Source of the DNA: Marinobacterium rhizophilum
Lineage (GTDB): Bacteria; Pseudomonadota; Gammaproteobacteria; Pseudomonadales; Balneatricaceae
NCBI RefSeq assembly: GCF_024397915.1
Contig: NZ_CP073347.1
Coordinates: 4,836,001 to 4,900,000 of the forward strand
Reading direction: 5' to 3'
Length of the DNA stretch: 64,000 nucleotides
Every line of letters starts with the position of its first letter. Within the stretch, counting starts at the first letter, position 1. Below are positions 52,474 through 61,142 of this stretch, piece after piece. The notes beneath the pieces were generated by a model. That model had not been told where the DNA came from, made no database searches, and saw only the letters and a program-made list of their open reading frames with translations. The translations under genes were made by a program, and so were the position numbers.

Positions 52474-53099
52474 ATTCGGATCAGGCGCGTGTCTTCATAA
52501 TCGATGATGAAAGCGATGTTCGCGCCGCGCTGTCGATGTTGATTCGCTCGATTGGCCTGGAGGTCGAGACCTTCAGTAATGCGCTGGATTTTCTGGTCAG
52601 TTACCGGCCGCAATGGTCTGGCTGCATCGTGGCGGACATTCGCATGCCGGGCATGAGTGGCCTGGAACTGCAGGAAAAACTGAACGCCATGGGTGCGGAT
52701 ATGCCACTTATTTTTATTTCCGGACACGCCGATGTGCCCACCGCGGTAAGGGCGATCCAGGAGGGCGCACTGGACCTGCTGGAAAAACCCTTCAGCGACC
52801 AGCGTCTGCTGGACAAGGTGCAGAGCGCGGTCAGGCGGGACCTGGAGAGACGTGCGGAGATTGCGGTCAGGGGGCAGCTGCAGCAGCGTTATGCGGCGCT
52901 GACACCACGGGAAAGGGAAGTCATGACAGCAGTGGTCGCCGGAAAAATGAACAAGGTGACCGCGCACGAACTGAATCTCAGTACCCGTACTGTGGAGCTG
53001 CATCGAGCCAATGTGATGGAAAAGATGCAGGCAGGGTCCCTGGCAGAGCTGGTGCGACTTGCACAGATGCTGGAGCTGGATGAGAGCGGGCCGGCCTGA
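52470..53099 (+). CDS. FixJ-type response regulator
   Basis: 209 residues. Receiver domain 8-120 with acidic pocket DDE (12-14), phospho-Asp56 in VADIRMPG, Ser84 and Lys106 in LEKPF. LuxR/FixJ DNA-binding HTH about 140-205 (LTPREREVMTAVVAGKMNKVTAHELNLSTRTVELHRANVMEKM). Coupled to the upstream kinase by an ATGA overlap. The target genes are not evident; the divergent bufA operon and the thiol-related genes nearby are candidates only by position. Confidence 0.93.
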   Translation: MNSDQARVFIIDDESDVRAALSMLIRSIGLEVETFSNALDFLVSYRPQWSGCIVADIRMPGMSGLELQEKLNAMGADMPLIFISGHADVPTAVRAIQEGALDLLEKPFSDQRLLDKVQSAVRRDLERRAEIAVRGQLQQRYAALTPREREVMTAVVAGKMNKVTAHELNLSTRTVELHRANVMEKMQAGSLAELVRLAQMLELDESGPA

Positions 53100-53186
53100 G
53101 CGGATCCTCGGAAACTGCCCGGCAATCGCCAAGGCCAGGCACGGCGCCACCTTTGCCAGCTTGTCGTCCTCTTTTAGCAACGGGCT

Positions 53187-53939
53187 CTATTGTGCGTCGC
53201 GTCCGCCGGGGTCTTTGGCAACCCAGAAGCCCGAAAGCTGCAGTGTCTTTTGCAGGCGCAGGGCCTCCTCCTCGGCGGCTTTGCGGTCCGGCAGGCCGGT
53301 GACACGCACGCGATAGAGGGCTTTGCCATTCAGGTTGACCGGCTCAGTGGTGGCGTTCCTGCCCAGCGCCTCCAGTTTGCCTTGCAGCAGTTGCGCGGAT
53401 GCCCGCTGGGAAAATGAGGCAATATTGATTAACCAGGTGTCCTTCACTGGCTGCACTGGGGCCGTTATTTGCTTAGTGGCGGCCACGTCAGTTTCTTGCG
53501 GCTCCGCCAGGGCAGCGGTCTTGGCTTCGGTCTTGGATAGGGGGCCACCAGAGTCTGCATTTATCACGGGTGCGTCCGGTTCCCTGCCGGCGCCGGACTG
53601 CGTCTGGAGTTCATCCAGTGCGGCTTGCAGCCCGTCAAGTCGGTCATTGACCTCGTTGATGAAGGCTAGCTGGTTGCCGTTGTCGACGGGAGCTGGCGCT
53701 GTCGCGGCCAGGGCAATCTGGGCGCCAAGGCGGGCCTCCAGATCGCTGATGCGTGAGTCTGTCAGCAGAAAAAGCCCGACGGCTGTGACGACGAACGCTA
53801 CCAAGACCGCGGACAGGGTGTACTGATAGCGGGCGATCGCCGTTGCGGGCACGGGACGCCCGGCACTGTGCGCGTGTGTCCCGTGGCTGTCCTGGGCCCT
53901 GTGGCGGTTCGCGGCGGGGCCAAACTCATCAGCCTGCAC
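53187..53939 (-). CDS. SPOR-domain membrane protein
   Basis: 250 residues: a short cytoplasmic N-terminus, one membrane helix (YTLSAVLVAFVVTAVGLFLLTD), a coiled-coil-like stretch with ISDLEARLGAQ and NEVNDRLDGLQAALDELQTQ, a Pro/Ala-rich linker, and a C-terminal SPOR domain (about 170-245; LINIASFSQRASAQLLQGKLEALGRN...YRVRVTGLPDRKAAEEEALRLQKTL). SPOR domains bind denuded peptidoglycan, often at division sites. The orientation is opposite to the kinase pair and no cell-division gene is adjacent. Monocistronic as far as can be seen. Confidence 0.85.
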   Translation of the reverse strand: MQADEFGPAANRHRAQDSHGTHAHSAGRPVPATAIARYQYTLSAVLVAFVVTAVGLFLLTDSRISDLEARLGAQIALAATAPAPVDNGNQLAFINEVNDRLDGLQAALDELQTQSGAGREPDAPVINADSGGPLSKTEAKTAALAEPQETDVAATKQITAPVQPVKDTWLINIASFSQRASAQLLQGKLEALGRNATTEPVNLNGKALYRVRVTGLPDRKAAEEEALRLQKTLQLSGFWVAKDPGGRDAQ

Positions 53940-54083
53940 GGTATCTATCCCCTTTCTGCTTCATGGCGCTGTCTCGCAAATTTAGCAGTAACAATATACA
54001 GCCGCTATCTGTTTCGGCTGCGCTCTATTCTGCCTGGCAAGCAATTTGAGAACCGCTCAGGGGTTCCAAGCCACAGCGACGGG

Positions 54084-54674
54084 CTATTCATCCGATTTAT
54101 CCCACAGGTTAATGATTTCGCCGTTGGCGTAGCCGGAGATAAAGGGCTGCTGGTCGCTGCTGGCGGGGTCGTAAAGGTGGCGGCGGTGGGCACCGATGTT
54201 GGTGCCATAGACATGGATGCTGACGGAGGGGGTGTCACTCAGGCCGTTGGAGACGCGGTGAATGTCGCCAATGCGCGGTGATACCAGGTCGATGCTGCCG
54301 GGGTGCAGCTCATGCGTGCCCAGTGCCAGCAGTTTTCCGCTTTGCGGATCAGGCGCAAACTCTTCGCAACGCTCCATGCCGCGCAGCACGCCGACCATGC
54401 CCCAGACCCTGTGATCGTGTATGGGGGTGCACTGCCCCGGCCCCCAGACAAAACTGACCACCGAGAAACGCTCCAGCGGATCGCAGTGCAGCAGGTACTG
54501 GCGGTATTCGGTGAGCCCTGGCTCGCTGTAGGCTTCCGGCAGCCAGTCATCGTGACGGATCAGATCGGCGAGCAGCACCTCGCCGGCATCCAGCAGGCGG
54601 GCTTCGTCGTCTGTTTCGTTTACCAGTGCCGTAAAGGCCTGGACAAACTCACGCAGGCGGGCGGTGTTGTGCAT
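54084..54674 (-). CDS. Cysteine-dioxygenase-family thiol dioxygenase (3-mercaptopropionate dioxygenase-like)
   Basis: 196 residues from ATG 54674, which has GAGGAG upstream; the frame opens earlier at 54776 without family sequence. Single cupin with the iron ligands HDHRVWG (two His) and a later His in DIHRVS, plus the Tyr in VYGTNIG and the Arg in LTEYRQYLL that binds the substrate carboxylate. The length (about 200) and HDHxVWG motif fit bacterial thiol dioxygenases that oxidise 3-mercaptopropionate or cysteine to the sulfinic acid. In a genome with DMSP genes, 3-mercaptopropionate is a plausible natural thiol, but cysteine cannot be excluded. Confidence 0.82.
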   Translation of the reverse strand: MHNTARLREFVQAFTALVNETDDEARLLDAGEVLLADLIRHDDWLPEAYSEPGLTEYRQYLLHCDPLERFSVVSFVWGPGQCTPIHDHRVWGMVGVLRGMERCEEFAPDPQSGKLLALGTHELHPGSIDLVSPRIGDIHRVSNGLSDTPSVSIHVYGTNIGAHRRHLYDPASSDQQPFISGYANGEIINLWDKSDE

Positions 54675-54819
54675 GGCGGTCTCCTCAACAGTAGACATCT
54701 GCCTAAAGCCTATCAGAAGGTAGCGTATTTGGCTGGCGGGGGTGAAACCCCGATCCTTTGCATGCCGAGGCGGCATCGCGGGCGCCGCGCTCTATACTGA
54801 GTGCGATGCTGGGATGTGG

Positions 54820-55488
54820 ATGGCAATGACGGAACTGGTGATACGGGCGGATGGGATCTGCAAGCACTATGGCCGCGGGCAAACCCGCGTCCAGGTGCTG
54901 CGCGGGCTGTGCTTCGAGCTCGCAGCGGGCGAGTCGGTGGCGATCATGGGGCCTTCCGGTTGTGGCAAGTCGACCCTGCTGAATCTGCTAAACGGCCTGA
55001 TACGGCCGGATGAGGGGACGCTGGAGCTGTTTGGGCAGCCCTGTCAGGGGCTCAGCGACAACGCCTGGGCGGGCCTGCGTCGTACCCGAGTCGCGACCCT
55101 GTTCCAGGATGGCAATCTCGTATCGACGCTTAACGTTGTGCGCAATATAGCCTTTCGGGCCGGGCTTGCGGGGCTTGAGGTCGAGCCGCTCGGGCTGCTG
55201 CGGGCGCTGGGTATCGCCGAGGTCGCACAGCGCTATCCTGATCAACTGTCCGGCGGTCAGCGCCAGCGGGCGGCACTGGCCTGTGCCTTTGCCGTTCAGC
55301 CTGAACTGATACTGGCCGACGAGCCCACCGGCAGTCTCGACGAAACCAGTGCGCGGCGGGTGATGCCGCTGTTCTTCGAGGCCATGCACGAGCGCGGCCT
55401 GACGGCCCTGATCGTAACGCACAACCCTTCGCTGGCGCGCTGCTGCGACCGGGTGCTGGAACTGAGCAACGGGGCACTGCGCCCATGA
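54820..55488 (+). CDS. ABC transporter ATP-binding protein (LolD/AttE-like)
   Basis: About 222 residues; ATGs at 54814, 54820 and 54826 are all possible. Walker A GPSGCGKSTLLNLLNGL, Q-loop LFQDGNLVSTLNVVRNI, signature LSGGQRQRAALACAFA, Walker B LILADEPTGSLDE, H-loop IVTHN. Belongs to the LolD/MacB-type group serving FtsX-fold permeases. Its stop overlaps the start of the large permease gene (ATGA at 55485-55488). With that permease and the AttH-like lipoprotein it forms an AttEFGH-type exporter or mechanotransmission system, whose cargo is unknown. Confidence 0.9.
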   Translation: MAMTELVIRADGICKHYGRGQTRVQVLRGLCFELAAGESVAIMGPSGCGKSTLLNLLNGLIRPDEGTLELFGQPCQGLSDNAWAGLRRTRVATLFQDGNLVSTLNVVRNIAFRAGLAGLEVEPLGLLRALGIAEVAQRYPDQLSGGQRQRAALACAFAVQPELILADEPTGSLDETSARRVMPLFFEAMHERGLTALIVTHNPSLARCCDRVLELSNGALRP

Positions 55489-57896
55489 GTGTGCCGCACC
55501 TGCCCTTGGGGCGCGTTTATCTGAGTCACTACCAGCGCCACCCCGGTCAGCTGCTCGGCTTGCTGCTGATCCTGGCCTGCGCCGCGATGCTCTGGAGCGG
55601 GATACAGTCCCTGACCGGTCGCGGCGCCGCGGCCATCGAAGCCGCGCTGCAGGCCCAGGCGCCGCAGCTGTCGGTACAGCGCCTGGACGGCAGCCCGCTG
55701 GCCATCATTGACTTTTCCCGCCTGCGCCGCGCGGGCTTCTGTGTCACGCCACGGCTGCATCTGCTTGTTACGCAGGACGCAGCGCCGGGTGCCAGGCAGG
55801 CACCGCTACGCCTGCTGGGTGTCGATCCGCTGACGGCCGATTGCCTGGTGCCAGCACCCGGCATGGCGCCGATGCTCGACAGCGCCCGGGAGCAGATGAC
55901 GCAAGCATCGGCGGGCGCCTCCCTGGGGCTCTGGGGGACCACCGCCACCTTGCAGCGCTGGCGGCAACAGGCCTCTGTCGCCGAGTATCCACTGTACGAG
56001 CAGGCACAGTTGCCGGCCGACCTGCTGCTCGGCGATATCGGTACCATCGCGCGCCTGGCCGAGCGGCAGGTGCATGACAGCCGGCTTGAGCTGCTGCTGC
56101 CCGCGCCCCTCTCCGGGCCCCTGCCGCCGGAGTACGAAGCGGTCCTGCATGAGTACGGCGTTTCATCGGCGCCGCTGGCGCGCAGCTTTCTGTTAAGCCT
56201 AAAGGCACTGGGTTGGCTGGGTTTGCTGGTGGCGGCACTGCTGGTGCGGGCGGTCTATCTGTTTGCCATGGAGCAGCGCCGGCGAAGCCTGGATGTCCTC
56301 TATCGTCACGGGGTGCCGTTGTGGCGCCTGCGGTTATACCTGGTCGTCGAAATGCTGCTGCTCTGTGTGCTTGGCGGCGCCCTGGGGGTGTGGCTCGGGA
56401 CTGTGCTGGCCGGGCTGCTGGCCGACGGCTTTCGCGGCACTCTTGCAGGTCTGTTCGGTGTCCAGAGACTGGGGGCCGGGCTGAGCGCCGGGGCACTCTG
56501 GCTGCAGGCCGCGCTTGTGCTGCTGGTGCTGCTCGGCTGGGCCTGTAGCGATATCTTGCTGCTGCGCGCCCGCGAGCGAAGCGCGGGGGCCACAGGTGGC
56601 GAAGGCCCCTGGGGCTGGATCGCCGGTGTGTTGCTGATGCAGGCCGGGGGGCTGGGATTGGGGCTGGCGACATCCTTGTGGCTGATCTTTGCCGCGACCG
56701 GCGCCTGCCTGCTGGGCGCAGGCCTCTTGCTGCCCCGCCTGCTGGGCGTACTGCTGGGCGCGTTGCAGGCAGTGTTGCAGCGGCAGGGCCGGGTGCTGCT
56801 GGAATGGTCCTGTTCGGAGCTGCAGGCCCAGTGCCGTTTATTGCGCCTGCCGCTGCTGGCGCTGGCATTCGCCATTGCCTCTGCCATCGGTATCCAGGCG
56901 ATGGTGGCGGGGTTTGAAACGACCTTCGTGCGCTGGCTCGAGCAGCGTCTGCAGGGCGAGCTCTACCTGGACCCGGGGCGCGCGGTGCAACTGCAGGACT
57001 GGCTCGAACCCTTGCAGGCCTTGCCGCAGGTGGCCCTTGTGCAACCCCGGGTGCGGGGCCGGGGCCTGGTCGAGCAGCAGGCGGTGGAGGTACTGGCAGT
57101 GGATACAATGGCCGAACAGGCGCAGGGCTGGGCGTTTCTGGCCTCGGTGCCGCAGCCCTGGCAGGCGCTGCAGGGGCAGGCGGTACTGGTGAATGAGCAG
57201 CTGGCGCGACGCCAGGGTATCAAGCTGGGGGACTGGATCAAGGTGCGCCTGGGCGCACTGGAAAAACTCCGCCAGGTGGTGGCAATCTACGCCGATTACG
57301 GCCGTCCGGACGGGGAAATCCTGCTGTCGCTGCAGCATCTGCCCGAGGCGCTACCCGGGCGCCATACCACCTTCGTGCTGGGTTTGCTGCCCGGTGCCCC
57401 GCCGGACTGGCGGCGCTGGGAGCAGCAGTACGACTGGCTTGCGGGCAGCCGGCTGCGGGACCAGGCCACGCTCAAGCGCGCTGCCCGGGCGCAGTTTGCG
57501 CGCACCTTCAGTATCACCGCCGCGCTCAGCGGGCTGACGCTGCTGCTGTCCGGGGTTGCCCTGGCGCTGATGGCCCATGCACTGTTGCGCCTGCGGGCGC
57601 GGCACTATACCTGGATACACGTCTGCGGCCTGACCCGGGCGCAGTTGCGCCGGCGCCTGTGCGCCCATGCCATGCTGCTGACAACGGCTCTGGCCGTGCT
57701 GGCGACGCCGCTGGGCGTTTTTCTGTCCTGGGTGCTGGTGGCCAGGGTGAATCCGGTGGCTTTTGGCTGGGCGCTGCCATTGCACCTGTATCCGCTGTAC
57801 TGGCTGCAGGTCTGGTTGCTGTGCCTGTTGATCGGCGGCGTGACCGGGGTGCTGATGGCAAGCCCGGTGCGGCTGGAGACGCTGAGCAATGACTAG
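55485..57896 (+). CDS. Large FtsX-family ABC permease (AttFG-like)
   Basis: 803 residues. An N-terminal helix (LLGLLLILACAAMLWSGIQSL) and a periplasmic domain (about 45-230) are followed by a three-helix FtsX core (about 240-330), further helices to about 480, a second periplasmic domain (about 485-665) and a final FtsX core with three helices (about 680-795). This two-core layout is that of large MacB/LolCE-like or AttFG-fused permeases. It is Ala/Leu/Gly-rich, as the high-GC codons suggest. The ATP-binding protein is encoded upstream (ATGA overlap) and the lipoprotein downstream (8-bp overlap). It likely extracts or moves a lipid or lipoprotein cargo at the outer face of the inner membrane. 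Confidence 0.88.
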   Translation: MSVPHLPLGRVYLSHYQRHPGQLLGLLLILACAAMLWSGIQSLTGRGAAAIEAALQAQAPQLSVQRLDGSPLAIIDFSRLRRAGFCVTPRLHLLVTQDAAPGARQAPLRLLGVDPLTADCLVPAPGMAPMLDSAREQMTQASAGASLGLWGTTATLQRWRQQASVAEYPLYEQAQLPADLLLGDIGTIARLAERQVHDSRLELLLPAPLSGPLPPEYEAVLHEYGVSSAPLARSFLLSLKALGWLGLLVAALLVRAVYLFAMEQRRRSLDVLYRHGVPLWRLRLYLVVEMLLLCVLGGALGVWLGTVLAGLLADGFRGTLAGLFGVQRLGAGLSAGALWLQAALVLLVLLGWACSDILLLRARERSAGATGGEGPWGWIAGVLLMQAGGLGLGLATSLWLIFAATGACLLGAGLLLPRLLGVLLGALQAVLQRQGRVLLEWSCSELQAQCRLLRLPLLALAFAIASAIGIQAMVAGFETTFVRWLEQRLQGELYLDPGRAVQLQDWLEPLQALPQVALVQPRVRGRGLVEQQAVEVLAVDTMAEQAQGWAFLASVPQPWQALQGQAVLVNEQLARRQGIKLGDWIKVRLGALEKLRQVVAIYADYGRPDGEILLSLQHLPEALPGRHTTFVLGLLPGAPPDWRRWEQQYDWLAGSRLRDQATLKRAARAQFARTFSITAALSGLTLLLSGVALALMAHALLRLRARHYTWIHVCGLTRAQLRRRLCAHAMLLTTALAVLATPLGVFLSWVLVARVNPVAFGWALPLHLYPLYWLQVWLLCLLIGGVTGVLMASPVRLETLSND

Positions 57897-59007
57897 GCAG
57901 CGGGCTGTCGGCGCCTATTGCCTGGGCTGCATGCTGCTGGCGGGTTGCGAACCGCCGCCGACCGATGCGCTGTCCGGGCTGCTGTCCGCGCCGGTTGCCC
58001 CAACGGCTGTTTTTGCCCAGGCCCGACCTGGCACGGGGATCACGCTGCCGCAGGACCTTGGCAGTCACCCGGCCTACCGGCTGGAGTGGTGGTACTTGAC
58101 GGCGAATCTGCACAGTGCGGCGGGGGATGCCTTCGGCGTGCAGTGGACGCTGTTTCGCGCGAGTACGCGCGGGCGCAATAAGGAGTTTGAAGGCGAGCCG
58201 CGCCCTGTCGGCTGGTACAGTGATGAACTCTGGCTGGCCCACGCGGCGCTGAGTCAGCCCGGGCAGCACCGCTTTGTATCCCGGCTGGCCCGCGGTGGCA
58301 GCGGCCAGGCGGGGGCGACGGCGCAACCCTTCGCCGCCTGGATCGATGACTGGCAGCTGGCTGCAGCGGCTCGGGATGCACAGTCTCACGAGGGCGGGCA
58401 GGGCTGGACGCTGCAGGCCCATGGCGACGATTTCGCCTACCGGCTGCACCTGCTACCGAGCCTGGCGCCGGTGCTGCACGGCGATAATGGCTTTAGCGCC
58501 AAGTCGGTGCAGGGCGGCGGTTCGATGTATTTCAGCTATCCGGGGCTTGCTGTCAGCGGTGATCTGACCGTCGATGGCGTGACCCATGAGGTCAGCGGTC
58601 AGGGCTGGTTTGATCGTGAGTGGAGCAGTCAGCTGCTGCAGCCGGATCAGCAGGGCTGGGACTGGCTGGCCTTGCATCTTGACGATGGCCAGCGGCTGAT
58701 GCTGTTCCGGGTGCGGGGGGAGACACCGTTTTATGCCGCCAGCCTGATACAGGCCGATGGCAGCGCCCAGGCGCTGGCGGCCGATGAGTTCGTCCTGGCG
58801 CCGCTGGGCTACCGCGACAGCCAGCGTGGCCCGGTGCCGGTGCGCTGGCGGGTCGAGCTGCCTGGCCGGGGGATAGAGCTGGAGGTCAGCTCCTGGCCCG
58901 GCGATTACTGGAATCCGGGGCGGCTGAGCTACTGGGAGGGGCCGGTACAGGTGAACGGCAGTCACCAGGGGGAAGGCTATCTGGAGATGACCGGATACGG
59001 CGACTGA
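57889..59007 (+). CDS. AttH-like lipocalin-fold lipoprotein (CrtC-type)
   Basis: 372 residues starting inside the permease stop (ATG 57889). Lipobox LLAGC at about 17-21 marks a lipoprotein. The mature part shows the AttH/CrtC double-lipocalin features: YRLEWWYLTANL, FGVQWTLFRAS, the central SYPGLAVSGDLTVDGVTHEVSGQGWFDREWSSQ and LHLDDGQRLMLFRVRG. Related proteins are AttH and carotenoid 1,2-hydratases; without carotenoid genes AttH is more likely. It sits third in the ABC operon and may hand over the hydrophobic cargo. About the last 140 bases of this gene are repeated immediately downstream. Confidence 0.87.
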   Translation: MTRQRAVGAYCLGCMLLAGCEPPPTDALSGLLSAPVAPTAVFAQARPGTGITLPQDLGSHPAYRLEWWYLTANLHSAAGDAFGVQWTLFRASTRGRNKEFEGEPRPVGWYSDELWLAHAALSQPGQHRFVSRLARGGSGQAGATAQPFAAWIDDWQLAAAARDAQSHEGGQGWTLQAHGDDFAYRLHLLPSLAPVLHGDNGFSAKSVQGGGSMYFSYPGLAVSGDLTVDGVTHEVSGQGWFDREWSSQLLQPDQQGWDWLALHLDDGQRLMLFRVRGETPFYAASLIQADGSAQALAADEFVLAPLGYRDSQRGPVPVRWRVELPGRGIELEVSSWPGDYWNPGRLSYWEGPVQVNGSHQGEGYLEMTGYGD

Positions 59008-59183
59008 GGCTGCGGCTTGTTGGTGCGCTGGCAGGGGGATAGAACTGGAGGTCAGCTCCTGGCCCGGCGATTACTGGAACCCGGGGCGGCTGAGCTACTG
59101 GGAGGGGCCGGTACAGGTGAACGGCAGTCACCAGGGGGAAGGCTATCTGGAGATGACCGGATACGGCGACTGAGGCTGCGAGA
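58847..59183 (+). repeat. Tandem duplication of the AttH-like gene's 3' end
   Basis: The last ~140 bases of the gene (from GGATAGAGCTGG at 58871 to the stop and GAGGCTGCG) are repeated from GGATAGAACTGG at 59038 through 59183, 167 bp apart, with only two or three substitutions. The copy also keeps GTGCGCTGGC just before it, with about 17 bases missing. Its near identity implies a recent event. The second copy lies between the gene and the ABC exporter gene and has no start codon of its own. Confidence 0.9.
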
Positions 59184-59268
59184 TGTTACCGTCTCGGGTT
59201 ATGCTGGCGACCATCTTTAGTGATTGATGGCGCCTTGCGGCTCCATCCTGCCCAGAGACCGGTTTCCC

Positions 59269-61035
59269 ATGGCGTTATTTCTGCAACTTGGCTGGTTTTT
59301 TCGCGAGCACTGGCGTACCTATGGCCTGGCGCTGTTGATGCTGGCGGGCGTCGCGGTGCTGAACATGAGTGTGCCCTGGCTGATCGGCCGCGCCATCGAT
59401 GCACTGCTGCAGGCTCCCGCCGATACCGGGCCCGTCACGCCGACCAGTCATTACCTGCTGGCCCTGACGGGGTTGGGACTCGCGGTTTATCTGCTGCGCA
59501 TGGGCTGGCGACTGATTCTGTTTGGTACTTCCTACCGTCTTGGCAACCTGCTGCGGGCGCGTTTCTATCAGCGCCTGACGCGCCAGGGCCAGGCCTTTTA
59601 CAACGCCCACAACACGGGCGACCTGATGGCCCGTGCCACTAACGATATCGATGCCATCGAGCTGGCCGCCGGTGAAGGCGTGCTGTCGGGTTTTGATGGC
59701 CTGCTAACCCTCGTGCTGGTGCTGCTGATGATGTTTGTGGTCATCGACTGGCGCCTGGCGCTGGTGGCGCTGATACCGTTTCCCTTTATGGCACTGGCGT
59801 TCTATCGCATTTCCAGTGCAGTGCACCATCACTTTCAGCAGGCGCTGGAGCAGTTCTCGCGCCTGAATGACCGCACCCAGGAAGCCCTGGCCGGCATCCG
59901 GCTGGTCAAGGCCATGGGGCGTGAAACGGTGGAAGCCCGCGCTTTCTGCGATATCGCCGAGGAGGCGGCGGCGAGCAACTTCAGGGTGGCGCGCAGCGAA
60001 GCCCTGTTCGAACCGGTGATCTTTCTGTGCATGGCGGCGGCGCTGGCGCTGAGTGTGGGTTTCGGTGCCTGGCTGATCGTGCAGCAGGCGCTGAGCGTCG
60101 GTGCCCTGGCCAGCTTTATCATGTACCTGGGCCAGCTGATCTGGCCGATGTTTGCGTTTGGCTGGCTGCTTAATATCGTGGAGCGCGGCAGCGCGGCCTT
60201 CAAGCGCGTCGACAGCCTGCTGCGCCAGCCAGACAGCGTCGTGGCGCGTGGTACGCACTTGCCATCCGGGGCGGCTATCCGGTTGCAGCAACTGAGCTTC
60301 AGCTATCCCGATAGCCCGCAGCTGGCCCTGCGACAAATTGATCTGAACCTGGCGGAGGGCCAGGTACTGGGCATCGTCGGGCCGACAGGCGCCGGCAAGA
60401 GCACACTGATTCAGTTGCTGATGCGGTACTGGGACGCGCAGCAGGGCACGCTCGAGCTCGGCGGTGTCGAGATCGCCCGGCTTGAGCTGGCGGCGGTGCG
60501 TGGCGCCTTTGCCTACGTGCCTCAGGATGCCTTTTTGTTCAGCATCAGCATTCGGGACAACATCGCCCTGGCCCGGCCTGATGCCAGCCAGGCGGAGATC
60601 GAGGACGCGGCGCGTATCGCCTCGATTCACGAGGACATTATGGGGTTTGCACAGGGGTACGAGACGCCGGTGGGTGAGCGTGGCGTAACGCTCTCGGGTG
60701 GACAGCGCCAGCGCCTGGCCATCGCCCGGGCGCTGCTGACCCGGGCGCCGGTACTGGTACTGGACGACGCACTCTCGGCGGTGGATGTGCATACCGAAAG
60801 GCGTATCCTGGGGCACCTGAGACGCAATGTTGGCGGCCAGAGCTGCATCCTGATCAGCCACCGCCTGTCGGCGGTACGCCATGCTGACGAGATCCTGGTG
60901 CTGTCCCATGGTGGCGTGCTGGAGCGCGGCAATCATGCGGCCTTGCTGGCCGAGGATGGCTGGTATAGCCGCATGCATGCGTATCAGCAATTGGAAGCGT
61001 CACTCGATGCCAGGGACCAGGAGGCGCAAGGATGA
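59269..61035 (+). CDS. ABC exporter half-transporter 1 (MdlA-like)
   Basis: About 588 residues from ATG 59269 (MALFLQLGWFF), chosen because the family begins here; the frame opens at 59224 (TTG/ATG) but no clear Shine-Dalgarno decides. Six membrane helices about 20-310. The nucleotide-binding domain follows: Walker A GPTGAGKSTLIQLLMRY, Q-loop YVPQDAFLFS, signature LSGGQRQRLAIARALL, Walker B VLVLDDALSAVD and H-loop ISHRL. Asp instead of Glu after the Walker B Asp (LDDALS) is a catalytic-site change typical of degenerate sites in heterodimeric exporters, and the second half-transporter has LDEATA. The stop overlaps the first micro-ORF by ATGA. Confidence 0.9.
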   Translation: MALFLQLGWFFREHWRTYGLALLMLAGVAVLNMSVPWLIGRAIDALLQAPADTGPVTPTSHYLLALTGLGLAVYLLRMGWRLILFGTSYRLGNLLRARFYQRLTRQGQAFYNAHNTGDLMARATNDIDAIELAAGEGVLSGFDGLLTLVLVLLMMFVVIDWRLALVALIPFPFMALAFYRISSAVHHHFQQALEQFSRLNDRTQEALAGIRLVKAMGRETVEARAFCDIAEEAAASNFRVARSEALFEPVIFLCMAAALALSVGFGAWLIVQQALSVGALASFIMYLGQLIWPMFAFGWLLNIVERGSAAFKRVDSLLRQPDSVVARGTHLPSGAAIRLQQLSFSYPDSPQLALRQIDLNLAEGQVLGIVGPTGAGKSTLIQLLMRYWDAQQGTLELGGVEIARLELAAVRGAFAYVPQDAFLFSISIRDNIALARPDASQAEIEDAARIASIHEDIMGFAQGYETPVGERGVTLSGGQRQRLAIARALLTRAPVLVLDDALSAVDVHTERRILGHLRRNVGGQSCILISHRLSAVRHADEILVLSHGGVLERGNHAALLAEDGWYSRMHAYQQLEASLDARDQEAQG

Positions 61036-61142
61036 GTGCATCACGGCAGGGTCGGCCTGATGGGTGCCCAATAGCGTCTACCAATGGCAACTGGAGCTTG
61101 GACAGGTTGCTGGATGCCAGGGACCAGGAGACGCAAGGATGA
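61032..61142 (+). CDS. Micro-ORF 1 (36 residues) in an ATGA chain
   Basis: ATG 61032 overlaps the stop of the first exporter gene (ATGA at 61032-61035) and reads 36 codons (MSASRQGRPDGCPIAS...RDQETQG) to a TGA at 61140-61142 that overlaps the next ATG. A repeated AGGAG lies upstream of each start. The product has no known family. Whether it is translated is unknown; the arrangement would let ribosomes pass from one exporter gene to the next. Confidence 0.4.
   Translation: MSASRQGRPDGCPIASTNGNWSLDRLLDARDQETQG

Noticed and set aside
55768..57108. Long Pro/Arg/Ala-rich minus-strand frame opposite the FtsX-like permease
   Set aside because: Composition is that of GC-rich antisense shadow. The plus-strand gene has membrane helices and ATGA coupling to its partner.
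59017..59220. Short plus-strand ORF after the AttH-like gene
   Set aside because: It is an out-of-frame reading of the duplicated 3' end, without a ribosome site.
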